A stretch of DNA of 50,872 bases, taken from NCBI GenBank assembly GCA_902775485.1, contig CACYMJ010000024.1, forward strand, positions 37,733 to 88,604. Direction: 5' to 3'. Below the pieces are notes generated by a model that searched no databases, was not told where the DNA came from, and saw only the letters and a list, made by a program, of their open reading frames with translations. A program made the position numbers and the translations under genes. Origin of the DNA: an uncultured Lachnospiraceae bacterium. Lineage in GTDB: Bacteria > Bacillota > Clostridia > Lachnospirales > Lachnospiraceae. Shown piece by piece: positions 27,859 to 35,281 of this stretch (positions within the stretch are counted from its first letter, which is position 1; the number at the start of each line of letters is the position of its first letter).

Positions 27859-29031
27859 TCACTCAGTCAGCATTGACAGCATATATTTTACAACTCCGGT
27901 AAGATCCGACGCTTTCCACAGCCCCTCATCGGCGGTTTTGGAAAGCGGATACATTATCTGCATATCAAGCGTTTCGCCGGGAACCCGGCCGCTTCTTTTT
28001 TCCTCGTAGAAGTTTCTGACAAAATCTTCCTCTGATGCATTCGTAAATTCTGAAGTCTTCATATAGCGAAGCTGTCTTTTTGTGTTCTCTACAAACACCT
28101 TAGCCGCAAGGCCCTTAAGCTTTTCATATTCCGGGGCGGGCACATCGGTAAATATGTCCGGAAGATCGCAGGAGACGATGCGCTTGTTCTCTCTGTCGAT
28201 CCTGATGCCAAACGGGTCAAACCCAAATGAATCTTCCGTAAATGTAAGCTTTAAGAGTACACCGTATTCGGTATACATCTGGCTTCTCTGGTAGTCGGTG
28301 TCGAATATGAAATTACCGAGGGAATAAAATATCGCTTTATCCCCGACAAGTTCGTAATTGTTCACAACGTGCGGATGATGGGCGATGACTATGTCGGCTC
28401 CCATATCAAGATATGTCATGTATCTGTTGCGTGTGTACGGAGAGGGAAGAGCGGTAAATTCCTCGCCCGCATGCGCAACGACGATACACCATCTGTTTTT
28501 CTCTTTTATCGAACGGATCGAGCATTCTATGCGGTCAAGATCGCTCCAGGAAAAGCATCCCGGAGTATCATCGGAAGCCTTACGGCATGCCCTCTGATAG
28601 CCTACTCCTATCATTCCGATACCGCCTGCCTCATCGAGTATGACGGGCATCGAAGCTTCCGTGATGTTCATGCCGGCACCGAAAGCGGCAGCACCGTATG
28701 AGCCGGCGATATCAAGCGTGCTCTTTATGCCGTCTCCTCCGGCATCCATTATATGGTTATTACATATGTTCCATATATCGGCGCCGATGGAATGAAGAAA
28801 CTCTCCTACGCGCGGGTCCATGCTGTGGACGAGATTTGCGGCCGAACCGGTCGCGGAAGATGATGTGGTGCCGTCATAAAGCGGTCCTTCAACGTTTACG
28901 ATCAGATGATCACAGTTTTTAAGATACGAGGCTACATCATTGCAGATGAGCGAATCATCGGCCCAGCTGTCCTTTAGGTATTTGTCAAAACCGATATCCC
29001 CGGTAAATACAAGCGATGTGTTCCTTCTCAC
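27859..29031 (-). CDS. CapA-like (PGA_cap) metallophosphoesterase-fold protein
   Basis: The product (390 residues from GTG 29031, chosen because its GTGA overlaps the upstream stop; GTG 29040 adds three residues) has the poly-gamma-glutamate CapA fold: FTGDIGFDKY, VNVEGPLYDG, ICNNHIMDAG, VVAHAGEE, ADIVIAHHPHVV and YSLGNFIFD, matching the metal-binding blocks of the PGA_cap family. Unlike typical CapA it has no signal peptide or membrane anchor, so it is predicted cytoplasmic. It follows the MurD-like ligase, a family related to the CapB amide ligase, which hints at synthesis or editing of a glutamyl- or amino-acyl-type chain. No capC or capD neighbour is present. The function is inferred. Confidence 0.85.
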   Translation of the reverse strand: MRRNTSLVFTGDIGFDKYLKDSWADDSLICNDVASYLKNCDHLIVNVEGPLYDGTTSSSATGSAANLVHSMDPRVGEFLHSIGADIWNICNNHIMDAGGDGIKSTLDIAGSYGAAAFGAGMNITEASMPVILDEAGGIGMIGVGYQRACRKASDDTPGCFSWSDLDRIECSIRSIKEKNRWCIVVAHAGEEFTALPSPYTRNRYMTYLDMGADIVIAHHPHVVNNYELVGDKAIFYSLGNFIFDTDYQRSQMYTEYGVLLKLTFTEDSFGFDPFGIRIDRENKRIVSCDLPDIFTDVPAPEYEKLKGLAAKVFVENTKRQLRYMKTSEFTNASEEDFVRNFYEEKRSGRVPGETLDMQIMYPLSKTADEGLWKASDLTGVVKYMLSMLTE

Positions 29032-30212
29032 AGTCCGCACAGCTTCCTGAACACATCACCGCGTTCTTCGAAGTTCTTGAAATAACCGTAGCTTGCAGCC
29101 GCGGGAGACAGGATCATCGCACCGCCTGCCGGTGTGATCTCAAACCCCTTCTTAACGGCCGCCTCAAGATCAGGCACGAGATAACAGTTATCTGTTTTGT
29201 TTATACTCTCATAGATCCTTTTTCCGGATTCATACATGAGTATGTAATTATACATGTCGTGGTCGTTTATGTAGGATATGAGTGCATCGTAGCTGATACC
29301 TCTGTCCATGCCTCCGATAAGCACCGTTTTGGCATTCGGAACCGATGAGAGAGCTTCGATTGTTGCCGAGGGGATCGTTGAGATCGAATCGTCATAACAG
29401 TCAATACCGGCTGTGCATCCAATGTTGCACAGTCTGTGCTCGAGTCCGGTAAAATCATAAAGCGCATCGCGTATCGTCTTATCATCGATACCGTAAACGG
29501 TCGATGCGATCGTGTAAACGAAATGCGCATTGTAAGTATTGTGATGTCCGAGAAGCTTCAGGTCATACTCCGGAACTTCGTTAAAATCGATACGGTACGT
29601 CTTTGCCCGGCCCGCAAGGTGGGGTACGTTTCCGCCCACAAAGAGAAGATCGGACTCGCTTTGGTACTTTGCAATGTTCGCCTTTGCGGCAAAATATTTA
29701 TCGAGTGTTTTGTAATAATCGAGATGCTCCTCGAACAGATTCAGGAAAACCGCGACATGCGGAGAGATGTTCAGGTGAGCCAGCTGATGGCATGACATCT
29801 CATATACGACAACGGTATCTTCCGAAATGTTACCGAAGTGGTCAAGAGCAGGTTCTCCGATATTTCCGACAAGTATCGTATCAAATCCCGCACGTGTCAG
29901 GACGCGGTGCATCAGAGCGCTCGTCGTGCTCTTTCCCTTTGTTCCGGTTATGCCGATCGTGTTGTTACGGAAACATTCCAGAAATATCCGGGTCTGTGAA
30001 GTGTATTTTTCGTTATCGTCTTCCATGACGATCCCGGGACTCTTGATTATGAAATCATAGTTGTCCTCGTTTATCTCTTCGCGTTTTCCTTCAAACACTT
30101 CGATCGATGAGGGTTTACACCATTGCTCCAAAAAACGTGCGCTCGATCTTCCTTCGCGCCCGTATCCCCAGATCAGTATCCGTTTGTTGTCGAACTTTTC
30201 ATATCTTTCCAT
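29028..30212 (-). CDS. MurD-like Mur ligase (short form)
   Basis: The 394-residue product has a Rossmann-like N-domain (WGYGREGRSSARFL), the ATP-binding loop GTKGKST at 90-96, the central motif NLFEEHLDYYKTLDKYFAAKANI, and the C-terminal MurD-type signature SPAAASYGYFKNFEERGDVF. It is therefore an ATP-dependent amino acid-adding ligase closest to MurD. It is about 50 residues shorter than usual MurD and stands apart from any division or cell wall cluster, so it may be a second ligase and not the housekeeping enzyme. Overlap with the CapA-like gene (4 bases) argues for a joint function. The start codon lies at the predicted transcription start (see the promoter entry), and no ribosome binding site is visible. 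Confidence 0.85.
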   Translation of the reverse strand: MERYEKFDNKRILIWGYGREGRSSARFLEQWCKPSSIEVFEGKREEINEDNYDFIIKSPGIVMEDDNEKYTSQTRIFLECFRNNTIGITGTKGKSTTSALMHRVLTRAGFDTILVGNIGEPALDHFGNISEDTVVVYEMSCHQLAHLNISPHVAVFLNLFEEHLDYYKTLDKYFAAKANIAKYQSESDLLFVGGNVPHLAGRAKTYRIDFNEVPEYDLKLLGHHNTYNAHFVYTIASTVYGIDDKTIRDALYDFTGLEHRLCNIGCTAGIDCYDDSISTIPSATIEALSSVPNAKTVLIGGMDRGISYDALISYINDHDMYNYILMYESGKRIYESINKTDNCYLVPDLEAAVKKGFEITPAGGAMILSPAAASYGYFKNFEERGDVFRKLCGL

Positions 30213-30218
30213 GTCTGT

Positions 30219-30227
30219 ACTATACCA
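30219..30227 (-). promoter_or_regulatory. Extended -10 promoter placing the transcript start at the MurD-like start codon
   Basis: Read on the minus strand, TGGTATAGT contains TATAGT (one mismatch to TATAAT) with TG in the extended -10 position. Its 3' base is 30219, so transcription should start near 30212, which is the A of the ATG. A leaderless mRNA is suggested. The -35 is weak. Confidence 0.55.
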
Positions 30228-30252
30228 TATTTACAGTGGAAGCGTTACCTTA

Positions 30253-31344
30253 TCAGTTAAGCACAAACTTTAAAACAACGGGATTGTGGTCAGTATATTC
30301 AAAACCGAAGTCAACGTTTGAAACGCTCTTTACGGTGATGTTATCGGATACTATAAATCCGTCGAGTATTACCGTAAATGAGTCGGGACCGTACGGTATG
30401 TCGGTATATCTCGTCGTTGCGATCATCTCGCCGTCATAATCCGTGCATTTTTTAAAACCGTCCGGGAGCATGTTGTCGGGGAACGGCTCACACCATGCGA
30501 ATGATCTGTCGGTTCCGGGATTGAAATACTCCTTTGATGTAACCGGAAAATCGTGGTTAAAATCTCCGCCCACAAGTACATAGTTACCCGATGCATATTC
30601 CCTTGACATATCGCCGAAGAGCATGGCAAGCTGTGCGTTTCCGAGAGCGGCATCCGTACCGTATGCGGAAAGATGGAGATTGAACAGCACCAGTTCCTTA
30701 CCGCCCTCAACGCTGATGCGGCTGATCGTGTAACACCTGTCAAGATCGAGTATCTTGGAAAAACCGTCCGCGACCGGAAGACTTCTTCTGACAGTTGATG
30801 TGATATCAAACTTTGATTCGGCAAGTATCCCCGAATTGGATGCACCTATCGGCTCAAGCGGAGGATACATCAGATACGAGGAATGGTAGTTGCTCGCAAA
30901 CACACTGTCATAATCGCCGTGCTTTCTGAACAGCTCATTTATCATATCGCGCTGGTCGACGTGCCAGCTTCTGTCGGAATCCGTGTCCACTTCCTGAAAC
31001 AGTGCTATATCCGGATCGAATGACAGCGCGTTTCCGGCACAGCCGTTTGTACAGTTTATGACGCTCTCGCGGCTTCTTGCCCTGCTTTCCTTTCCTTCAT
31101 CCATGAAGAAAGTGTAGTCGGCCGTATATGCCCCGAAACCGATATTGTAGGAAACTGCCGTATATTCCTCACCTGTTTTTGCAACCTCAGCCGTAGCGTC
31201 ATCGGTATCTATGCTTTGCATATCCTCTATTCTTGAGTATACGATAAAAACGTAAGCCACATACGCTGCTGCGATGACTGTCACAGCGAGCAGCACAAAC
31301 AGCGGGATCTTCCATATCAATGATTTCTTTTTGAGATCTGACAT
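30253..31344 (-). CDS. Membrane-anchored endonuclease/exonuclease/phosphatase-fold protein
   Basis: I chose ATG 31344 (MSDLKKKSL) because AAAGGAG lies ahead and the longer frame would start inside the promoter. The 363-residue product has an N-terminal membrane span at about residues 10-33, then an EEP-type fold: AVSYNIGF, FDPDIALFQEVD (the catalytic Glu), LFNLHLSAYG, VLVGGDFNHDF and DGFIVS, ending with YTDHNPVVLKF. All the Mg-dependent nuclease/phosphodiesterase blocks are present. With its anchor it should act outside the cell or at the membrane; the substrate could be DNA or a phospholipid-like head group and cannot be told from sequence. Confidence 0.88.
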   Translation of the reverse strand: MSDLKKKSLIWKIPLFVLLAVTVIAAAYVAYVFIVYSRIEDMQSIDTDDATAEVAKTGEEYTAVSYNIGFGAYTADYTFFMDEGKESRARSRESVINCTNGCAGNALSFDPDIALFQEVDTDSDRSWHVDQRDMINELFRKHGDYDSVFASNYHSSYLMYPPLEPIGASNSGILAESKFDITSTVRRSLPVADGFSKILDLDRCYTISRISVEGGKELVLFNLHLSAYGTDAALGNAQLAMLFGDMSREYASGNYVLVGGDFNHDFPVTSKEYFNPGTDRSFAWCEPFPDNMLPDGFKKCTDYDGEMIATTRYTDIPYGPDSFTVILDGFIVSDNITVKSVSNVDFGFEYTDHNPVVLKFVLN

Positions 31345-31368
31345 AACAGATACTCCTTTCGGGTTACG

Positions 31369-31397
31369 ATTATACATCATCTGTTTTGTTATGGCTA
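31369..31397 (-). promoter_or_regulatory. Putative promoter of the EEP-fold gene
   Basis: On the minus strand TAGCCA (-35, 31397-31392) is followed at 17 bases by a perfect TATAAT (31374-31369). The start codon at 31344 then has a leader of about 20 bases with a good ribosome binding site. Confidence 0.65.
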
Positions 31398-31430
31398 ACC
31401 TTATATTTGCACGATCTTACAGGCGGCAGC

Positions 31431-31460
31431 AAAAAAGACGCCGGATATTCCGGCGTCTTT
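31431..31460 (-). terminator. Intrinsic terminator after the zinc-ribbon membrane gene
   Basis: Minus-strand reading gives a GACGCCGG/CCGGCGTC hairpin with an AATAT loop, flanked by AAA and a run of T. It lies about 20 bases past the stop of the gene at 31482. Confidence 0.88.
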
Positions 31461-31481
31461 GATTTAAAAGTCTGTCCGTTA

Positions 31482-31928
31482 TCAGTGAAGGGCACCGATG
31501 GAACGGATGAGCCAGGGCTCTTTTGCCTGTCCCTTGCATACCTGTACGAAGCAGATGATCTTGACAACGCAGAGGATCAGCATCAGGATGATACCTGCAA
31601 TGGGAACTATGCATGTCCAGCTCAGAAGTGCCGACAGGAATGAAACAACAACGACAACAACGTCGATCTTAAGTGCCTCACGTGCATGGAACAGTGCAAA
31701 CGGTGATTCCTTTGCAAGAACGTGAGCAAGGATAACACCGAGTATTGAGAACAGATATGCCGAAAGAGCATAAACTTTGTTGTCGGAAATATCCTGTGCA
31801 TCGAATTCGGATGTATGATCCCAGGCATCAGCCACAGCTGCCGGAACACCTGCAAGAGCAGCACCGCATGAAGGACATACTGAAGCGCCGTCGGGAACTT
31901 CCTTACCGCAATTTGAACAAAAAGCCAT
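31482..31928 (-). CDS. Zinc-ribbon membrane protein (DUF4870-like)
   Basis: The 148-residue product begins with a C4 zinc ribbon (Cys 4, 7, 18, 21), then an Ala/Asp linker, then about three hydrophobic spans (YLFSILGVILAHVL, VVVVVVSFLSALLSWTCIVPIAG and ILMLILCVVKIICFV) around the motif FALFHAREALKID. This motif is characteristic of the DUF4870-type family, whose function is unknown. AAGGAGG stands 7-13 bases before the ATG. It is divergent from chorismate mutase and has its own terminator, so it is monocistronic. Confidence 0.82.
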   Translation of the reverse strand: MAFCSNCGKEVPDGASVCPSCGAALAGVPAAVADAWDHTSEFDAQDISDNKVYALSAYLFSILGVILAHVLAKESPFALFHAREALKIDVVVVVVSFLSALLSWTCIVPIAGIILMLILCVVKIICFVQVCKGQAKEPWLIRSIGALH

Positions 31929-32054
31929 ATCAATCTCCTCCTTGATAAATCATACTAAAACCTTGAGATATTCTATCATCTTTTCACAAGAAAAACAATC
32001 TGTTATGTGATATACTTAAGGGTATTAAAAACCTGAAAACAAAGGGAGAGACAT

Positions 32055-32387
32055 ATGGCAGCCGATATGAAAAAACTGCGCGAGCAGATCGATGCGATCG
32101 ATTCGCAGATACTGAAACTTTATGAGGAGAGGATGGATGTTGTAAAGGCCATCGGAGAGTACAAGATGGAGAACAACCTTCCGTTCTACGATGCCGCGCG
32201 CGAGGACGCAAAGCTTGAGAAGGTTTTTGAGGATGTTGTAAACAAGCAGTATGCGGACGGTGCAGCCCAGCTGTTCATAACGCTCATGCAGGCCGGACGT
32301 GAGATGGAGGAAGAGCTTGCAGGCTATGTGGATGATGAATATGACGATTTTAACTGGGACGGCGAAGCGGTTACGATCGACCTGTAA
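32055..32387 (+). CDS. Chorismate mutase, AroQ type
   Basis: Chorismate mutase makes prephenate, the branch to phenylalanine and tyrosine. The 110-residue product is an all-helical AroQ monomer: Arg 9, Arg 26, Lys 37, Arg 49 and Glu 50 match the active-site Arg 11, Arg 28, Lys 39, Arg 51 and Glu 52 of the E. coli P-protein with a constant offset of two. An acidic tail (DDEYDDFNWDGEAV) is added at the C-terminus. AAGGGAGAG precedes the ATG. No prephenate dehydratase is fused or adjacent. The DUF815 gene follows by 14 bases. Confidence 0.93.
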   Translation: MAADMKKLREQIDAIDSQILKLYEERMDVVKAIGEYKMENNLPFYDAAREDAKLEKVFEDVVNKQYADGAAQLFITLMQAGREMEEELAGYVDDEYDDFNWDGEAVTIDL

Positions 32388-32401
32388 GATGAGGACTGAG
32401 C

Positions 32402-33694
32402 ATGCGAAACAATGAAATGATCCTGTACAAGAATTTTAAACACAGCGAGATACTTGAAGATGCATCATACATACTTTCGGGTGATACCGAATCGGACGGC
32501 GGCATCAGGAACCGTATGAACTCCTTTACGGGGTCTCTGGTCGAACTTGCGGTAAGCCACGGCTACAGCGGCAATCTGTGGCAGGCATATCTTACATATC
32601 TTATCGCGAACAACGAGAATGCCTATTCCACATCGTGCGAGATAAAGGGGAATGTGACCGGCACGGTGAGCGAAGTGGCGCTTCACGATTTTACCATATT
32701 CAGGGAGATGTTCGCTCTCGACCTTGATGAGCTTGATAAGCTTTGCGGTACCGACAATGCAAGGCTTCTGTGTGATTATAAGAGCGAAAACGACAATTCG
32801 AAGATGTTCAACAAACGCATAAGGGACAGGATCCTGAAACTGCGCGATGAACTTGCCGCCTCATCATCCGATGAGGAATTTGCCGAAAACGCCGCACGTT
32901 TTTACAAGGAGTTCGGTGTCGGCAAGTTCGGACTTCACAAGGCTTTCCGCGTCCGCAGGAACATGACCGAGGTGCTCATAGAACCTATCACAAACATCGC
33001 TCATGTCAATCTCGAGGATCTTGTGGGATATGAGCGGGCCAAGGAAAAACTGATAAACAACACCGAGGCTTTCATTGAGGGAAGGCCGTGCAACAACTGT
33101 CTTCTGTTCGGAGATGCCGGAACGGGCAAGTCGAGCAGTATAAAGGGTATCATGAACAGATATTATGACAGGGGACTTCGCATAATCGAGATATACAAGC
33201 ATCAGCTCAGAGATCTCGAGAATGTCATCGATCAGATCAAGAACCGTAATTACAGGTTCATAATCTATATGGATGATCTCTCGTTTGAAGAGCATGAGAC
33301 CGAATACAAATACTTAAAGGCCGTGATCGAGGGAGACCTTGAGAAGAAACCGGACAACATACTTATATATGCAACATCAAACCGCCGCCATATCGTAAGG
33401 GAAAGGTATTCCGACAAGCAGGACAGAGATGACGATCTTCATACTAACGATACCGTTCAGGAGAAGCTCTCGCTCTCATACAGGTTCGGGGAGACGATAT
33501 TCTTCTCGCGCCCCGACAAGAAGGAGTTCGAGAACATCGTGACTACTCTTGCAAAAAGGCGGGGAGTATGTATGGATCAGCAGGAACTGCTGCTTGAGGC
33601 CAACAAATGGGAGCTCGGCCACGGAGGTTTATCGGGCAGAACGGCGGAGCAGTTCATCAATTACATCCTCGCATCGGACGGCAACGGCAACTGA
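32402..33694 (+). CDS. DUF815 family AAA+ ATPase
   Basis: The 430-residue protein has an N-terminal helical part of about 210 residues and a C-terminal AAA+ domain: Walker A GDAGTGKSS near 237-245, Walker B IIYMDDLSFEE near 283-293, an ATSNRRHIVRERYSD block and an arginine-rich region after it. This is the DUF815 family, of unknown role and broadly conserved in bacteria. No signal peptide or membrane segment is seen. It follows chorismate mutase and precedes ppx and ppk1 in what looks like one transcript. Confidence 0.88.
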   Translation: MRNNEMILYKNFKHSEILEDASYILSGDTESDGGIRNRMNSFTGSLVELAVSHGYSGNLWQAYLTYLIANNENAYSTSCEIKGNVTGTVSEVALHDFTIFREMFALDLDELDKLCGTDNARLLCDYKSENDNSKMFNKRIRDRILKLRDELAASSSDEEFAENAARFYKEFGVGKFGLHKAFRVRRNMTEVLIEPITNIAHVNLEDLVGYERAKEKLINNTEAFIEGRPCNNCLLFGDAGTGKSSSIKGIMNRYYDRGLRIIEIYKHQLRDLENVIDQIKNRNYRFIIYMDDLSFEEHETEYKYLKAVIEGDLEKKPDNILIYATSNRRHIVRERYSDKQDRDDDLHTNDTVQEKLSLSYRFGETIFFSRPDKKEFENIVTTLAKRRGVCMDQQELLLEANKWELGHGGLSGRTAEQFINYILASDGNGN

Positions 33695-33737
33695 ACATCA
33701 TTGATCTGTCAATTGGCAGGATAACATGGAGGGAAAC

Positions 33738-35270
33738 ATGGCAGTACGCACTTTTGCAGCCATAGACGTCGGTTCGTATGAACTCGGAATGAAGATCTTT
33801 GAATTTACGAACAAAGGCGTCGTAAGAGAGATAGATTCGATACGGCATTCGATCGAACTCGGAACGGATACATATCAGCGGGGCATCATCGATATGGCTC
33901 ATATGGATGAACTGTGTTATGTGCTTTCTGATTTTTCGGCCATAATGAAATCGTACAAGGTCGACGATTACAAGGCATACGGCACAAGCGCCATCCGTGA
34001 GACGAAGAACACGGCGATACTGATCGAGCAGATCAAACTGCGCACCGGTATAAAGGTCGATGTACTGTCCAATTCCGAGCAGAGATTTCTGCACTATAAG
34101 GCCGCGGCAATAAAAGGCGCAAGGTTTGACGAGTTTATCAGCGAGGGATGCGCCATAGCCGACGTCGGCGGAGGAAGCATACAGATATCGCTGTTTGATA
34201 ACGATGCCCTGGTTACGACGCAGAACATCCGGCTCGGAGTGCTGCGCTCGATGGATATGCTTGCCGCCCTTCAGCCGCGGACAAGGGATGTCGAGGGTAT
34301 ACTTCGCGAACTGATCGACAACCAGCTCCACGTTTTTAAAAAGCTGTATCTTAAGGGCAGGAGCATCAAAAATCTGATACTCATAGACGACTATGTTTCG
34401 TCGATGCTCTATCATACCGGTTCAAAGGACCGCTCGTTTACGGCGGACAGTTTCAAGCAGCTGTGCGGGAAGATCAAGACGCTTTCTCCGGCCGAGATCG
34501 CGAGCATGTACGGGATCAACGAAGAGACCGTTCCGCTCCTTCTTCCGGCGCTGTCGATCGTCTCGCGCATCATAAAGATCACCAAGGCGGAGAAGATATG
34601 GTCTCCGGGTGTGTCGCTGTGCGACGGCATGGCATACGAATATGCCGAGAAGGAAAAACTGGTCCACTACCGTCATGATTTCGAGAACGATATCATTGCC
34701 TGTGCAAAGGTGATGTCAAAACGATACGAGGGAAACGAAGAGAGAAACGAGCTCATAGAGAGGATCGCCTGCGATCTGTTCGATGCAACCCGCAAGATAC
34801 ACGGCATGGGAAAACGCGACAAATTGCTGCTTAGGATCGCAGCACTTGTCGGCGACTGCGGCAGATACATCAGCATGGAGGCGGGCGCGGAGTGCGGATA
34901 CGACATCATCATGGCAACGGAGATGATCGGAGTGTCGCACGCTGAGCGTGAGATAATAGCCAACATTGTAAGGTTTAACAAGATGCAGTTCAGATACTAT
35001 GACGAGCTTGCATCCCAGTCACTGATAGACCGCGCCAGCTATCTGAAGATCGCCAAATTGTCGGCACTTTTCAGGATAGCGGACGGCATATGCAGAAGCT
35101 ACAGGACAAAGGTCGGTGATGTGAGATTTTCCGTCAAGGGAAACGAGCTTGTCATAAACGTTTACACGGTTGACGATATCAATCTTGAACAGGGATTCTT
35201 TTTCAGGAAGGCGTCGCTGTTTGAGGAAGTATTTTCGATCAAACCGGTTCTTAAATACAAACGCAGATAG
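33738..35270 (+). CDS. Exopolyphosphatase / Ppx-GppA family phosphatase
   Basis: I chose ATG 33738 because GGAGGG lies 5-10 bases ahead; ATG 33726 would put that site inside the gene. The 510-residue product is an ASKHA-fold phosphatase: AAIDVGSYELGM (phosphate loop), YGTSAIRETKN, and ADVGGGSIQISLF. The C-terminal half contains an HD-like helical domain (DKLLLRIAALVGDCGRYI), as in longer Ppx proteins. It should hydrolyse polyphosphate or pppGpp; sequence does not separate the two. Eleven bases separate it from ppk1, and a kinase/hydrolase pair for polyphosphate is the natural reading. Confidence 0.88.
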   Translation: MAVRTFAAIDVGSYELGMKIFEFTNKGVVREIDSIRHSIELGTDTYQRGIIDMAHMDELCYVLSDFSAIMKSYKVDDYKAYGTSAIRETKNTAILIEQIKLRTGIKVDVLSNSEQRFLHYKAAAIKGARFDEFISEGCAIADVGGGSIQISLFDNDALVTTQNIRLGVLRSMDMLAALQPRTRDVEGILRELIDNQLHVFKKLYLKGRSIKNLILIDDYVSSMLYHTGSKDRSFTADSFKQLCGKIKTLSPAEIASMYGINEETVPLLLPALSIVSRIIKITKAEKIWSPGVSLCDGMAYEYAEKEKLVHYRHDFENDIIACAKVMSKRYEGNEERNELIERIACDLFDATRKIHGMGKRDKLLLRIAALVGDCGRYISMEAGAECGYDIIMATEMIGVSHAEREIIANIVRFNKMQFRYYDELASQSLIDRASYLKIAKLSALFRIADGICRSYRTKVGDVRFSVKGNELVINVYTVDDINLEQGFFFRKASLFEEVFSIKPVLKYKRR

Positions 35271-35281
35271 GGGATACGTGT

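Noticed and set aside
33657-34415. Minus-strand frame of 252 codons opposite ppx
   Set aside because: No start signal or domain pattern; it crosses the junction of two convincing plus-strand genes.
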